Assembly (NCBI RefSeq): GCF_004348345.1
Contig: NZ_SMJZ01000020.1
Coordinates: 1 to 62,039 of the forward strand
Source: Nonomuraea longispora
GTDB lineage: Bacteria > Actinomycetota > Actinomycetes > Streptosporangiales > Streptosporangiaceae
Direction of reading: 5' to 3'
Length of the DNA stretch: 62,039 bases
The notes beneath the pieces are model-generated. The model saw nothing but the letters and a program-made list of their open reading frames with translations, was not told where the DNA came from and did not search any database. This document shows positions 35,941-44,086 of the stretch, piece after piece (the first letter of the stretch is position 1; each line of letters starts with the position of its first letter). The position numbers and the translations under genes were made by a program.

Positions 35941-36681
35941 GTGACCATGGATACCTCGGGCAGTTCCTGGTTCCAGGAGGATCCGGCCCCGAGCAGGCAG
36001 GAGCAGGTGGTCCAGCGCATCTGCGTGCGCGTCGCCGGTTCCGGCGTGCACGTCGCGAGCCTGCCGCTCGGCGGTGTCCAGGTCTGGCTCGACAGCCCTC
36101 GTCACCGCTGGCGCTTCTACCACCGGATGGCCCGCGAACTGCGGCTGGCCGGCTGGCACACGGAGACGGGACCTGATCGGCTGCTGTTGCTCGGGTGGAG
36201 TGCGGTCTGCCTGAGCCACAGGGCCAGGATGCTGAGGGCGGCCCTGGCGGGACGGCTGACCGACTTCGACAGGACGGCGTTCACCGCCGTCATGATCGCC
36301 ACCAGCCTGAGCCACAGAGGTTTCCCCGCCGGCGACCTTCCCGGCGAGGTGGAGGCCCGCTGCGGCGACGCGCTGCGCTGGCCCGCCCGGCTGGCCGATC
36401 TCGACGGGCTCGAACGCGGGTCGTCCCTGGAGCCGCTGCGGCTCAGGCTGGCCCAGGTGGCCGGGCTGGAGGCCAAAGTGGCCCGGCGTTGCGGCGAACA
36501 TCTCGCCCTCGCCTCGAAGGTCGCGCGTACGGTGGCCGGCGGTGCGGCGCCGGCCGGAGCACACACATGGGAGCCGGCCGACTCCGGCTCCTCCACGGCG
36601 GGACTGACGGAGCGCATGGTCGGCGTCAGCGTCCCCAACAGCGTCCCTGATGGGGCCCTGAGCGCGGGAACGGCCCGATGA
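35941..36681 (+). CDS. protein of unknown function
   Basis: 246 residues, GTG start at 35941 (an ATG lies two codons on). It contains a soluble, helix-rich region with many Arg and Leu, e.g. RWRFYHRMARELRLAGWHTE and LLLLGWSAVCLSHRARMLRA, and a Ser/Thr/Gly-rich tail. No membrane segment or catalytic motif is evident and I do not recognise the family. GC-rich third positions support coding. It is divergent from the XRE regulator. Its stop overlaps the start of a doubtful ORF (ATGA). Confidence 0.65.
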   Translation: MTMDTSGSSWFQEDPAPSRQEQVVQRICVRVAGSGVHVASLPLGGVQVWLDSPRHRWRFYHRMARELRLAGWHTETGPDRLLLLGWSAVCLSHRARMLRAALAGRLTDFDRTAFTAVMIATSLSHRGFPAGDLPGEVEARCGDALRWPARLADLDGLERGSSLEPLRLRLAQVAGLEAKVARRCGEHLALASKVARTVAGGAAPAGAHTWEPADSGSSTAGLTERMVGVSVPNSVPDGALSAGTAR

Positions 36682-37478
36682 GGCGGGCCTTCCCTTCCGG
36701 CGGGCCGGGCGCGACGGCGCTCGGCACGCACCGTTACTGCCAGGACGCGGCGGTGGTCGTCACGACCGCGTCCCGGCAGGCCTTGACCGGTGGGCGGCCG
36801 GTCAGAGGCACCTATGCGCCGGCCCCGGCGCTTCCTCGCCCCTCCGGCATCGTGCGGCACGTGCCCGACCTAGTCGGCGCGGTGCTGTTGACCAGCGCGG
36901 TAGCGGCTGGCGTGCTGGTCAAATCGAGGGGTTGCGCCTGGGGTCGGTATACGTCGCGTGCGCCGGACCAGGCGGACGCATCCGCGGTGCCGCGCGTGAG
37001 GTCGTCCACGACCTCACGCCGGCACCGCGCGAACGCGGCAGGCCTGCCGGCGAAGGCGGCGACCCAGGTCGCCCGGCCCCGCCGGCGAGCCACCGCGCTC
37101 GCCACCGGCACGGAGGCGGTGCGGGGTGGGGAGATCGGCGTGACGGGCGCCACGGTACTGATCGACCGGCCGTTTCTGGGGCCGGCGCCCAGGCACGCCT
37201 CCGTGCGGGTGGCCGTTCCACCGGCCGCCGTCTTGCTCGCCGCCACGGCGCTGGTGCGGGTCGCCGTGGCGTCGGGCCGTGAGACCGAACCTCGATCTCC
37301 ACGCGCGGCGGAAGAGGGGCCGGCGATCAGCCGCCGGCTCCTCGACCGGTCGCGCGCCCCAATCGAGCGAGTACGGAGCGCCGCCGGCCGACGACCGGCG
37401 GGCCGCCGAGTTTCCCGGCATGTCCCCTTACAGGGTCGTCGACCCGCGAACGACAGGAGCGATCATGCTCACCGATGA
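36678..37478 (+). CDS. doubtful ORF, possibly a short membrane protein followed by non-coding sequence
   Basis: The 783 bases between 36681 and 37465 hold no recognisable gene. This frame starts with an ATG overlapping the previous stop (ATGA). Its first ~90 codons have coding-like GC-rich third positions and one hydrophobic helix (VPDLVGAVLLTSAVAAGVLV). After about base 36945 the codon pattern breaks down into Arg/Ala/Pro-rich sequence, and the frame runs 14 bases into the next gene. It may be a frameshifted or decayed gene, or chance. No frame on the other strand is better. Confidence 0.25.
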   Translation: MRRAFPSGGPGATALGTHRYCQDAAVVVTTASRQALTGGRPVRGTYAPAPALPRPSGIVRHVPDLVGAVLLTSAVAAGVLVKSRGCAWGRYTSRAPDQADASAVPRVRSSTTSRRHRANAAGLPAKAATQVARPRRRATALATGTEAVRGGEIGVTGATVLIDRPFLGPAPRHASVRVAVPPAAVLLAATALVRVAVASGRETEPRSPRAAEEGPAISRRLLDRSRAPIERVRSAAGRRPAGRRVSRHVPLQGRRPANDRSDHAHR

Positions 37479-37680
37479 ACTGCGCAGGCCGCAGCCGCAC
37501 GAAGTGCACGCCCGGGGCGTCCGGCCCGGCGCGCCGCCACCGTCCTGGGGCGAGGACCAGAACGGCGATCCGCCGCCGCCGGAGCCGGCGCGCAGCGTGC
37601 ACCGGCTGCGCCGCATCCGGCAGGTGTCCGTCCAGGCCATCACCGAGATCGACCAGGCCCTGAGGCATCGCGCCCAGTGA
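37465..37680 (+). CDS. 71-residue peptide gene at the head of a racemase/monooxygenase operon
   Basis: ATG at 37465 with CAGGAG eight bases upstream. The peptide begins MLTDELRRPQPHEVHARGVR, has a Pro-rich middle (RPGAPPPSWGEDQ, GDPPPPEPARS) and a basic helical end (VQAITEIDQALRHRAQ). There is no Cys, no signal peptide and no membrane segment. It lies 79 bases before the next reliable gene on the same strand. The family is unknown. It could be a small regulatory or scaffold protein; a ribosomally made peptide precursor is possible, but no known maturation enzyme is present. Confidence 0.6.
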   Translation: MLTDELRRPQPHEVHARGVRPGAPPPSWGEDQNGDPPPPEPARSVHRLRRIRQVSVQAITEIDQALRHRAQ

Positions 37681-37712
37681 CCTTCCCGCCTTCACCTCGC
37701 AGGAGGAACCCC

Positions 37713-37763
37713 ATGCGCACCGTCGTCGCCCCCGGACCCGCACGTCGCGGGGGGGTGCAGTGA
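37713..37763 (+). CDS. 16-residue mini-ORF translationally coupled to the racemase-like gene
   Basis: A strong Shine-Dalgarno (GCAGGAGG) lies a few bases before an ATG, and the frame reads MRTVVAPGPARRGGVQ before a TGA that overlaps the GTG of the next gene (GTGA). The racemase-like gene has no Shine-Dalgarno of its own, so ribosomes probably reach it through this mini-ORF. A leader or coupling function is more likely than a functional peptide. Confidence 0.5.
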   Translation: MRTVVAPGPARRGGVQ

Positions 37764-38551
37764 GCCGCGGCAGGGTCGGGGTGATCGTGGCGCCCGCGAA
37801 CCCCTCCGCGGAGCCCGAGCTGACCCGTCTGCTCGGGTCGCGTGCCGACATGCACGTCACCCGCTTCCCCGTCCAGAACCCGATCCCGGCGGCCCGGCCC
37901 CCGCTGTCCGCGCGGCGCCCCGGGCCCGCGCTGGCCAAGCGGCTGGAGGGCTACAACGAGGCCCTGCCCGCCATGGTGCACGCGTTCGACGGCCTGCCGC
38001 TGAGCGCGATGGTCATGGCCTGCAGCGAGCCGCGTTACCTGCTCGACCCCGACCAGGACCGCGAGCAGTGCGACGAACTGACGGCCAGGACCGGAGTGCC
38101 GTTCGCCTCCGCCACGCTGGCGGCGCGGGAGGCGATGGAGCACCTCATGGTGAGCGACATCGTCCTGGTCTCGCCCTACCAGCCGTGGTTGACGGAGCTG
38201 GCCGAGCGGTTCTGGAAGAAGGCGGGGATCACCGTCACCCAGGTGGTGCAGGTCCGCGCGGCGGGCGGCTACTCGCCGTACACGGTGACGCCGGCCGATC
38301 TGATCAGGCAGGTCGAGCTGGCGGACCCGCCGGGCGACGCCGCGCTGCTGTTCACCGGCTCGGGAACGGCCACGCTGCCCGTGCTCGGGCCGCTCAGCAC
38401 CGGGAACGACCGCGTCCTGCTGACCTCCAATCTCTGCACGGCCTGGTGGGCGCTGTCGCGGGCCATCGGCCGACCGGTGACGCTCAGCCGCGTCCCCTAC
38501 CGCCGCCACATGGCCGCCTCGAACGGGGCGCGCGTGGGAGGCGTGGCATGA
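37760..38551 (+). CDS. Asp/Glu racemase-superfamily protein (maleate isomerase / arylmalonate decarboxylase type)
   Basis: 263 residues. The overall pattern matches the two-domain Amdase/maleate isomerase fold: GRVGVIVAPANPSAEPEL at the start, a first catalytic-type Cys in MVMACSEP (~82), the VLVSPYQPWLTELAERFW segment (~135) and a second Cys in TSNLCTAWWALSRAIGRP near the end. Having both cysteines suggests an isomerase or racemase, as opposed to decarboxylases, which keep one. The GTG start overlaps the mini-ORF stop, and the gene overlaps the monooxygenase (ATGA). The substrate is probably a dicarboxylate or amino acid derivative. Confidence 0.82.
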   Translation: MSRGRVGVIVAPANPSAEPELTRLLGSRADMHVTRFPVQNPIPAARPPLSARRPGPALAKRLEGYNEALPAMVHAFDGLPLSAMVMACSEPRYLLDPDQDREQCDELTARTGVPFASATLAAREAMEHLMVSDIVLVSPYQPWLTELAERFWKKAGITVTQVVQVRAAGGYSPYTVTPADLIRQVELADPPGDAALLFTGSGTATLPVLGPLSTGNDRVLLTSNLCTAWWALSRAIGRPVTLSRVPYRRHMAASNGARVGGVA

Positions 38552-39723
38552 ACGGCGTCATCGTGGTCGGCGCGGGCCCCGCCGGGCTCACCGCGGCACT
38601 CTCCCTGGCCAGGGCGGGCATCCCGGTCACCGTGCTGGAGAGCGGGAACGAGCTCAACAGGCAGCCGCGGGCGTGCACCTTCCATCCGGCCACGCTCGAC
38701 CTGCTCGAAGGCCTCGGCGTGGCCTCCAGGCTCGTCGCGGAGGGCCGCGTCGTCGACCGCGTGCAGTGGCGCGACCGGTCCGGGATCGTGCTGGCCGAGA
38801 TGGGCATGAACCGGCTCGACGGCCTGACCAGGCACCCGTTCAGGATCCACGCCGACCAGGCTTCGCTGACGCGGCTGCTGCTGTCCGCCCTCAGCGCCCA
38901 CCCCGACGTGGACGTGCGGTTCGGCACCCACGTGGACGGCGTGGCGGAGGGCGGGACAGGGATCCGGGTCCGCGTCGGCCACACCTGGACGCGGGCCCGG
39001 TACATGATCGCCGCCGACGGCGCGCACAGCACCGTGCGCGGCTCGCTCGGGCTGCCGTTCCCCCGGTCCACCTATCCGACGCAGGCGCTGCGGGTGTTCA
39101 GCGACTCGCCGCTCGACCGGCTGCTGCCGAGCCTGGCGCCGCTGACGTACGTACGCGACGTGCAGCAGTCGTGCACCCTGCTCGGGCTTCCCGACCACTG
39201 GCGCATCATCTTCAAGATCCCCTGCGACACGCACGAGCCCCTGTCACAGGCCAACCTGTCCCTGCTGGTCCGGCGGGCGCTGCCGGGCGCCAGCGAGCCC
39301 ATCCGCGTGACGGGCGCGGACCGGTTCGCCCTGTCGAGGGGGGTGCTGACCTCGTACCGGTGCGGGCGGGTGCTGTTCGTGGGCGACGCCGCGCACCTGA
39401 CCTCGACGGTCGGCGGGCTCAACATGAACGCCGGCATCCACGACGCCGTCGAGCTCGGCCAGGTGGTCGCGGCGGTGATCCGCGGCTTCGCCCAGCCCGC
39501 CGCGCTGGAGGCGTGGGCGTGGCGCCGGCGCTCGGTGCTGCTGCAGCGGGTGGTGCCCCGCGGGCAGACACGGGCGGCGGGCGTGCGGGAGCACGACAGC
39601 GCCCGGCTGGAGGCGGCCATGGCGGGGCTGCGGGCCATCGCCGGCGACCCGGAGGCCACCCGCGCCTACCTGGCGCAGGCCTCATTGCTGGACACGGTCC
39701 CCAACTCCGCCGGGAGGACGTGA
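38548..39723 (+). CDS. FAD-dependent monooxygenase (PHBH family)
   Basis: 391 residues. The FAD-binding GxGxxG is VVGAGPAGLTAALSLARAG (5-23) with the acidic end at VTVLES. The NADPH/FAD DG motif is MIAADGAHSTVR (~155), and the second FAD motif is RVLFVGDAAHLTSTVGGLNMN (split as GDAAH, then GLNMN, ~275-292). This is the full set of a class A flavin hydroxylase acting on an aromatic or polyketide-like ring. ATGA overlap with the racemase-like gene. NicC and NicE in nicotinate degradation are likewise a class A hydroxylase and a maleate isomerase, but the other nic genes are absent. Confidence 0.9.
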   Translation: MNGVIVVGAGPAGLTAALSLARAGIPVTVLESGNELNRQPRACTFHPATLDLLEGLGVASRLVAEGRVVDRVQWRDRSGIVLAEMGMNRLDGLTRHPFRIHADQASLTRLLLSALSAHPDVDVRFGTHVDGVAEGGTGIRVRVGHTWTRARYMIAADGAHSTVRGSLGLPFPRSTYPTQALRVFSDSPLDRLLPSLAPLTYVRDVQQSCTLLGLPDHWRIIFKIPCDTHEPLSQANLSLLVRRALPGASEPIRVTGADRFALSRGVLTSYRCGRVLFVGDAAHLTSTVGGLNMNAGIHDAVELGQVVAAVIRGFAQPAALEAWAWRRRSVLLQRVVPRGQTRAAGVREHDSARLEAAMAGLRAIAGDPEATRAYLAQASLLDTVPNSAGRT

Positions 39724-39778
39724 GCGTGCCCCTGTGACCTCGTGCTCCCGCGTACCGACCGAGGAGGTGTGACACCGG

Positions 39779-41209
39779 ATGTGGCGAACCCTGTCAGACG
39801 ACGCGCGCCAGGCCGTACGCGACCTGTGCGACAAGCACGGAGCCCGTCTCTACGACTACTGCCGCACCGAGCTCGCCGCGGGCGACGCCGAGCAGGCGGT
39901 CGCGGGCGCGGCGCTGACGGCGCACCTGTACGCGGACCGTGTGGGCGATCCCGGCCTGCGCCGCCCCTGGTTGTACGCGGTGGCCCGCGCGCACCGCGCG
40001 GTGGTCGCCAAGCCAGCCAGCATCGGCTCGTGGTCGCGTCCCGGCCGCATGTCCGAGCTGCTGCCCGAGGCGCTGCTGTCCCTGGAGCGGCCGCAGCGCG
40101 AGCTGCTCGACCTGTCCGTGCGGCACGGCCTGTCGGACACCGAGCTGGCCGTGCTCTTCGAGATGGGCGAGAGCGAGGTCCGCGCCACCGTGGCGGAGGC
40201 CGGGGCCGGCCTGGAGGAGTGGTTCGCCGCGATCATCGCCGCGCGGGCCCCCGACGGCTGCCCCGATCTGACCTCGCGGGTGGCGGACTGGGTCAGCGCG
40301 CCCGGCCGCCGCGCCAGGGCCAGGATCGGCCGCCACATCCTGTCCTGTGCGACCTGCCGGGCCGCGCCCAGGACCGTGACGGCCGCGGCGCTGCTGCGCC
40401 GGCTGCCGATCGCGGCGCTGCCCGGCACACTTCCCAGCCGGCTGGCGTCGGCGCAGCCACTGCCTGGCGAGGGGCCTATCTGGCGGGCGGACGGCTTTCC
40501 TGTGCAGGCCCGCACACTGGTGGAGTCCGGCTCCTCGCCGCCTCCCCCGGTCGCCGACGCCACGCCATCCCTCCCGGTCGCCGACCCCACGACGGCGACC
40601 TCGGGAAAGCCCTGGTCGGCGGCGGGCGCGGCCGCCGCCGACCAGGAGCCTCCCATGGGCGGCCTGCCACCCGCGCCGGCCGTGCGCGGGCGGCACCCGT
40701 TCACCCCGCCGAGCCGTACGCGGGCCTTCCGCGGCGGCGCGGGCAACGACAAACTGGTCTACAGCGCGATCATCAGGGGCGACGCCAACGGGTCGTCGCA
40801 CGGCGACGGCGCGACCATCAGGTACGGCGGGATCCCCCTCAACGGCGCCGTGCACGGGCCTGCCGTCGATTCTGCCGGCGACCCTGCCGGCAACCCTGTG
40901 AACGGGCACACGAACGGGCGCGTGAACGGCTTCGTTGACGGGCGCGTGAACGACTTGGGCGGGGACGGCGCCCAGGAGTTCTGGCGCGACCCGCCCGAGG
41001 ACGACGATCCCGAAGCGGGCGCGCCGGTCAGGGCGGTGGTCAGGCTCGCCCTGCTCGCCGGCGTGGGACTGCTGACGGTGGGGCTGATCTGGGCCCTCAT
41101 GAACGCGGGCGGGCAGCGGCAGGCGGTGATCACCAAGGCCGCGGCGCAGCCGGACGTGCACCTCGTGGAGTCCGGCCACCCGGATGCCGGCACGCAGCCG
41201 AGCCCCTGA
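39779..41209 (+). CDS. ECF-sigma-like protein fused to a zinc-finger-like motif and a C-terminal membrane helix
   Basis: 476 residues. Residues 1-75 look like a weak sigma region 2 (ARLYDYCRTELAAGDAEQAV, YADRVGDPGLRRPWLYAVAR). Residues ~90-155 resemble region 4 (LLSLERPQRELLDLSVRHGL, DTELAVLFEMGESEVRATV). Near 186 there is a short HxxxCxxC piece (GRHILSCATC), as in anti-sigma zinc fingers. A ~200-residue Pro/Gly/Asn-rich linker follows, then one membrane helix (~417-440, LALLAGVGLLTVGLIWAL) and a short outer tail. This looks like sigma and anti-sigma parts in one membrane-tethered chain. GAGGAGG lies 12 bases upstream. A 12-bp repeat tract lies in the linker. Confidence 0.75.
   Translation: MWRTLSDDARQAVRDLCDKHGARLYDYCRTELAAGDAEQAVAGAALTAHLYADRVGDPGLRRPWLYAVARAHRAVVAKPASIGSWSRPGRMSELLPEALLSLERPQRELLDLSVRHGLSDTELAVLFEMGESEVRATVAEAGAGLEEWFAAIIAARAPDGCPDLTSRVADWVSAPGRRARARIGRHILSCATCRAAPRTVTAAALLRRLPIAALPGTLPSRLASAQPLPGEGPIWRADGFPVQARTLVESGSSPPPPVADATPSLPVADPTTATSGKPWSAAGAAAADQEPPMGGLPPAPAVRGRHPFTPPSRTRAFRGGAGNDKLVYSAIIRGDANGSSHGDGATIRYGGIPLNGAVHGPAVDSAGDPAGNPVNGHTNGRVNGFVDGRVNDLGGDGAQEFWRDPPEDDDPEAGAPVRAVVRLALLAGVGLLTVGLIWALMNAGGQRQAVITKAAAQPDVHLVESGHPDAGTQPSP
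40862..40957 (+). repeat. 12-bp periodic repeat tract in the sigma-like gene
   Basis: Eight consecutive 12-base units, in two blocks. Three are of type GCCGGCGACCCT and five of type GTGAACGGGCGC. The second block codes VNGHTNGRVNGFVDGRVND in the linker before the membrane helix. Confidence 0.75.
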
Positions 41210-41238
41210 CCCGGGGCGGGGCCACGGTCGTGCCGGCG

Positions 41239-41268
41239 GGCCTCGGGATCCCGCGGGAGCCCGAGGCC
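41239..41268. terminator. hairpin terminator between convergent genes
   Basis: Perfect 9-bp stem GGCCTCGGG / CCCGAGGCC with a 12-base loop, between the sigma-like gene and the X-Pro peptidase gene. Confidence 0.65.
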
Positions 41269-41278
41269 GGCCGGAGGG

Positions 41279-43201
41279 TCAGAAGAAGTGGAAGCCGGGC
41301 TCGGGCTCCGGCAGGTCCACCCGCTCGGGACCACGGAACCTGACGGTGTCCTTGGGTACGTCGGTCAGCGGCGTGCCCAGCACGAACGGCACGACGACGC
41401 GGCTGCCCGCCAGGTCGACGGTGACGTTGGCGCCGGTGCCGCTCTCGCCGCTGTAGGTCGAGTCGGTCCCGGCGATCACCAGGCCGATCCTGTGGCCCTT
41501 CCTGAACGTGTAGTCCTGCGGCAGCGTCAGCCACTTCACCGTGCCGTACGTACCGGCGGGCAGCGGCTTGGCGTGGCTGAGGGAGTGGCGGTTCTGCACG
41601 TCGATCCAGCCCCGGGCGACGATCTCGAGCGGCCGGGTGGCCACGTTCGTGACGGTCTTGCGGTAGCAGGCGTCGTCGGCCTCGGTGCTCTCGCCGTGGC
41701 AGTCCTCCTCGGTGAGCGTGGTGATGCCCTGGCCGCGCCGCCAGTCGATGCGGCTCCGCTCGCCGAAGTCCACGAGCAGGGCGGTCAGGTTGGAGGTGGG
41801 CTTGTCCAGCTTGACCCGCAGGTCGGCGGTGGGCGTGCCGGACAGGCGCAGATCGAGCGGGAGCGGCCCGGTGGTGAACGCGACCCGGCCGGGGTTCGCC
41901 GTGCCGATCTCGGCCACCATGTCGTTCTCGCTCATGGCGACGTCGGTGAAGGAGGCGGTGCTCTTCCTGGGGGCGGGCCTGAGCCCCAGCGTGCCGTCGG
42001 GGGCGGGCCGCAGCGACGCGTTGAGCGCGAACGGCGCCGGCCAGTCACGCTGGGTGATCCACCGCGCCGGGCCGATCTCGACGTCGGCGCGGGGCTCGCG
42101 GGTGATCCCGTTGCGCACGCCGTGCAGCCAGTGGTCGAACCAGCGGTGCAGCGTCTCCACCCACAACGTCCTGCGGCCCTCGAAGTCGAACGGGTCCACG
42201 TGCTGGGTCTGGCCGACCCAGATCTTGCGCGGCACCTTCCTGTCGGCCAGCGCCTTCCACCAGACGGAGAAGTTGTCGGGCTTGACGTTGAGGTCGTTGA
42301 CCGTGTGCACGACGAAGACGCTGGCCCTGACCTTGGAGACGTCGCCGAGCAGGCCGTCGATGTAGTCGCGCTCGGCCCAGAACCGGTTGTGGTTCCCGGT
42401 GTCGTCGCCGTCCTCGGCGTCCATCCGGTCGCGCACGGCCTGGCATTTGGCGGCGGGGTCGGTGTCGATGTAGGCGGCCAGCCAGGAGGCGTAGTCGTAG
42501 TTGTAGATGACCCCGTTGGAGCGCTGGTACTTGTACCAGGAGGAGATCGCCGAGATGGGCACGATCGTCTCCAGGCCCTTCACGCCGGTGGCCGCGACGG
42601 CGTTGGCGAGGGTGCCGTCGTACGACTTGCCGATCATGGCGGCCTTGCCCGTCGTCCAGTCGGCCACGGCCGGCGTTCCGTCGGCTCTGAACGCCTTGGC
42701 GCGGCCGTTCAGCCAGTCGATGACGGCCTTGCCGCCCAGCACGTCGGCCTTGCCTCCGATGTCGGGGCAGCCCTCGGAGCGGGTGGTGCCCAGCATGTCG
42801 ACGTTGAGCACGGCGTAGCCGCGGGGGACGAAGTAGTTGTCATAGAAGAGCGGGAATTTGACCACATTTCCGGCTTCGTCGTATTCCTTGCGCTCCCCTT
42901 CGTTGCCACGGCCGGAGTTGTCGTAGTACGGACTCTCGTCGATGACCACCGGCACCTTGAGCCGGGGACCGGACTCCTTGGGCCTGATGATGTCCACACG
43001 GACCTTGTCGAGGGCGCCGTCCTGGTCACTGTCGACCGGGGACTCGACGTACACGTGCTCGCGGACGGCGTCCGCGTAGGAGAAGACCGGTTGCGTACGG
43101 CCGTTCTCGACGGTGATCGCGGGAGTGGCGGCCGCCTGGGCCGGGGTCGCGACCGCCAGGGTGAGGGCGACGGCGACGAGGGCCGGGCGTAATTGTGACA
43201 C
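41279..43201 (-). CDS. secreted X-Pro dipeptidyl-peptidase (S15/CocE family)
   Basis: 640 residues from the GTG at 43201 (GGAGG upstream). A signal peptide ends at about AQAAA (residues 1-26). The catalytic triad of S15 enzymes is visible: nucleophile Ser193 in GKSYDG, Asp about 302 in VHTVNDLNVKP, and His about 334 in QTQHVDPFD. The C-terminal beta-sandwich (X-Pro C domain) spans about 400-635. It removes X-Pro dipeptides or hydrolyses related esters outside the cell. Longer upstream extensions of the frame lack the signal peptide. Divergent from a GntR regulator. Confidence 0.93.
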   Translation of the reverse strand: MSQLRPALVAVALTLAVATPAQAAATPAITVENGRTQPVFSYADAVREHVYVESPVDSDQDGALDKVRVDIIRPKESGPRLKVPVVIDESPYYDNSGRGNEGERKEYDEAGNVVKFPLFYDNYFVPRGYAVLNVDMLGTTRSEGCPDIGGKADVLGGKAVIDWLNGRAKAFRADGTPAVADWTTGKAAMIGKSYDGTLANAVAATGVKGLETIVPISAISSWYKYQRSNGVIYNYDYASWLAAYIDTDPAAKCQAVRDRMDAEDGDDTGNHNRFWAERDYIDGLLGDVSKVRASVFVVHTVNDLNVKPDNFSVWWKALADRKVPRKIWVGQTQHVDPFDFEGRRTLWVETLHRWFDHWLHGVRNGITREPRADVEIGPARWITQRDWPAPFALNASLRPAPDGTLGLRPAPRKSTASFTDVAMSENDMVAEIGTANPGRVAFTTGPLPLDLRLSGTPTADLRVKLDKPTSNLTALLVDFGERSRIDWRRGQGITTLTEEDCHGESTEADDACYRKTVTNVATRPLEIVARGWIDVQNRHSLSHAKPLPAGTYGTVKWLTLPQDYTFRKGHRIGLVIAGTDSTYSGESGTGANVTVDLAGSRVVVPFVLGTPLTDVPKDTVRFRGPERVDLPEPEPGFHFF

Positions 43202-43426
43202 GCGTGACCTCCGGGGAAGTTGACCAAACAACCTGCAATGTCGCAGACCGCGGGGAACCTGACAAGATCTCCGAAGATCGTGTCCGGATCCCGCCTGACA
43301 GGAAAGGCCGCCGGCGCTTCGCCCGGCAGCGATCACATCGTTACCGGGCCGCTGAACGGCACCCCGCCGGGCGTGGCCCACGCAGCGTCTAGGGTGGATG
43401 GTCAACAGCCGGTGAGGAGAAGGTGC

Positions 43427-44086
43427 ATGCGAAACGTCGCCCGGACCTCGCTCGTGGACTCCGCCATCGAGGAGTTGCGCCGCGAGATCGCCAGCGGGGT
43501 GTGGCCGGTCGGCACCAAGATCCCGTCCGAGAGCCAGCTCGCCCAGAGCCTGGGCATGAGCCGGCTGTCCGTACGCGAGGCGGTGCGCGTGCTGGCGCAC
43601 GCGGGGCTGCTGCACACCCGGCAGGGTGACGGCACCTACGTGACCGCGACCGACGAGTCAAAGATCGCCCTGCGCCGCCGGCTCGACACCGCGGCCGCCA
43701 TGGACATCATCGACGTACGCCGCGGGCTCGACCTCGTGGCCGCGAGGCTGGCCGCGGGCCGGCGCACCGAACAGGACCTCGCCGCGATGCGGGAGGCGCT
43801 GGCCCGCAGGGACGCGGCCGGCACGGAGGGCGACCTCGACGGGTTCGCCGACGCCGACGTCGACTTTCACCTGCGGGTCGCCGACGCCGCGCACAACGCG
43901 CTGCTCGGCGACCTCTACCGCAGCATGGGCGACGCGCTGCGCGACAGCGTCAGAGACCAGGAGCAGGCGGCACTCGAGCCCGACAGCTCCCATGCCGACC
44001 TGCTCCAGGCGATCGCCGACAGCGACGCGGCGCGCGCGGTCGCGGTCTGCGTCGCCATCCTCGACCGCCAGGAACGCGGCCTGTAG
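43427..44086 (+). CDS. GntR-family regulator, FadR/FCD subfamily
   Basis: 219 residues from the ATG at 43427 (GAGGAGAAGG upstream). Winged helix at ~8-70: LVDSAIEELRREIASGVWPVG, SQLAQSLGMSRLSVREAVRVL, and the wing LHTRQGDGTYV. The FCD ligand domain (~85-215) has VRRGLDLVAARLAA, DVDFHLRVADAAHN (Asp/His metal ligands) and SHADLLQAIADSDAA. Such regulators respond to organic acids or other metabolites. Its divergent neighbour is the X-Pro peptidase gene, a possible target. Confidence 0.93.
   Translation: MRNVARTSLVDSAIEELRREIASGVWPVGTKIPSESQLAQSLGMSRLSVREAVRVLAHAGLLHTRQGDGTYVTATDESKIALRRRLDTAAAMDIIDVRRGLDLVAARLAAGRRTEQDLAAMREALARRDAAGTEGDLDGFADADVDFHLRVADAAHNALLGDLYRSMGDALRDSVRDQEQAALEPDSSHADLLQAIADSDAARAVAVCVAILDRQERGL

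Noticed and set aside
36812..37246. 144-aa minus-strand frame in the gene-poor stretch
   Set aside because: No family, no ribosome site, Arg/Thr-rich composition typical of antisense frames.
37465..37680. Reading the 71-aa peptide as a lanthipeptide or lasso precursor
   Set aside because: It has no Cys or clear leader/core boundary, and no lanthionine synthetase, lasso cyclase or radical SAM gene lies nearby.
43202..43615. N-terminal extension of the X-Pro peptidase frame
   Set aside because: Overlaps the start of the GntR gene and lies upstream of a good signal peptide and GGAGG site.
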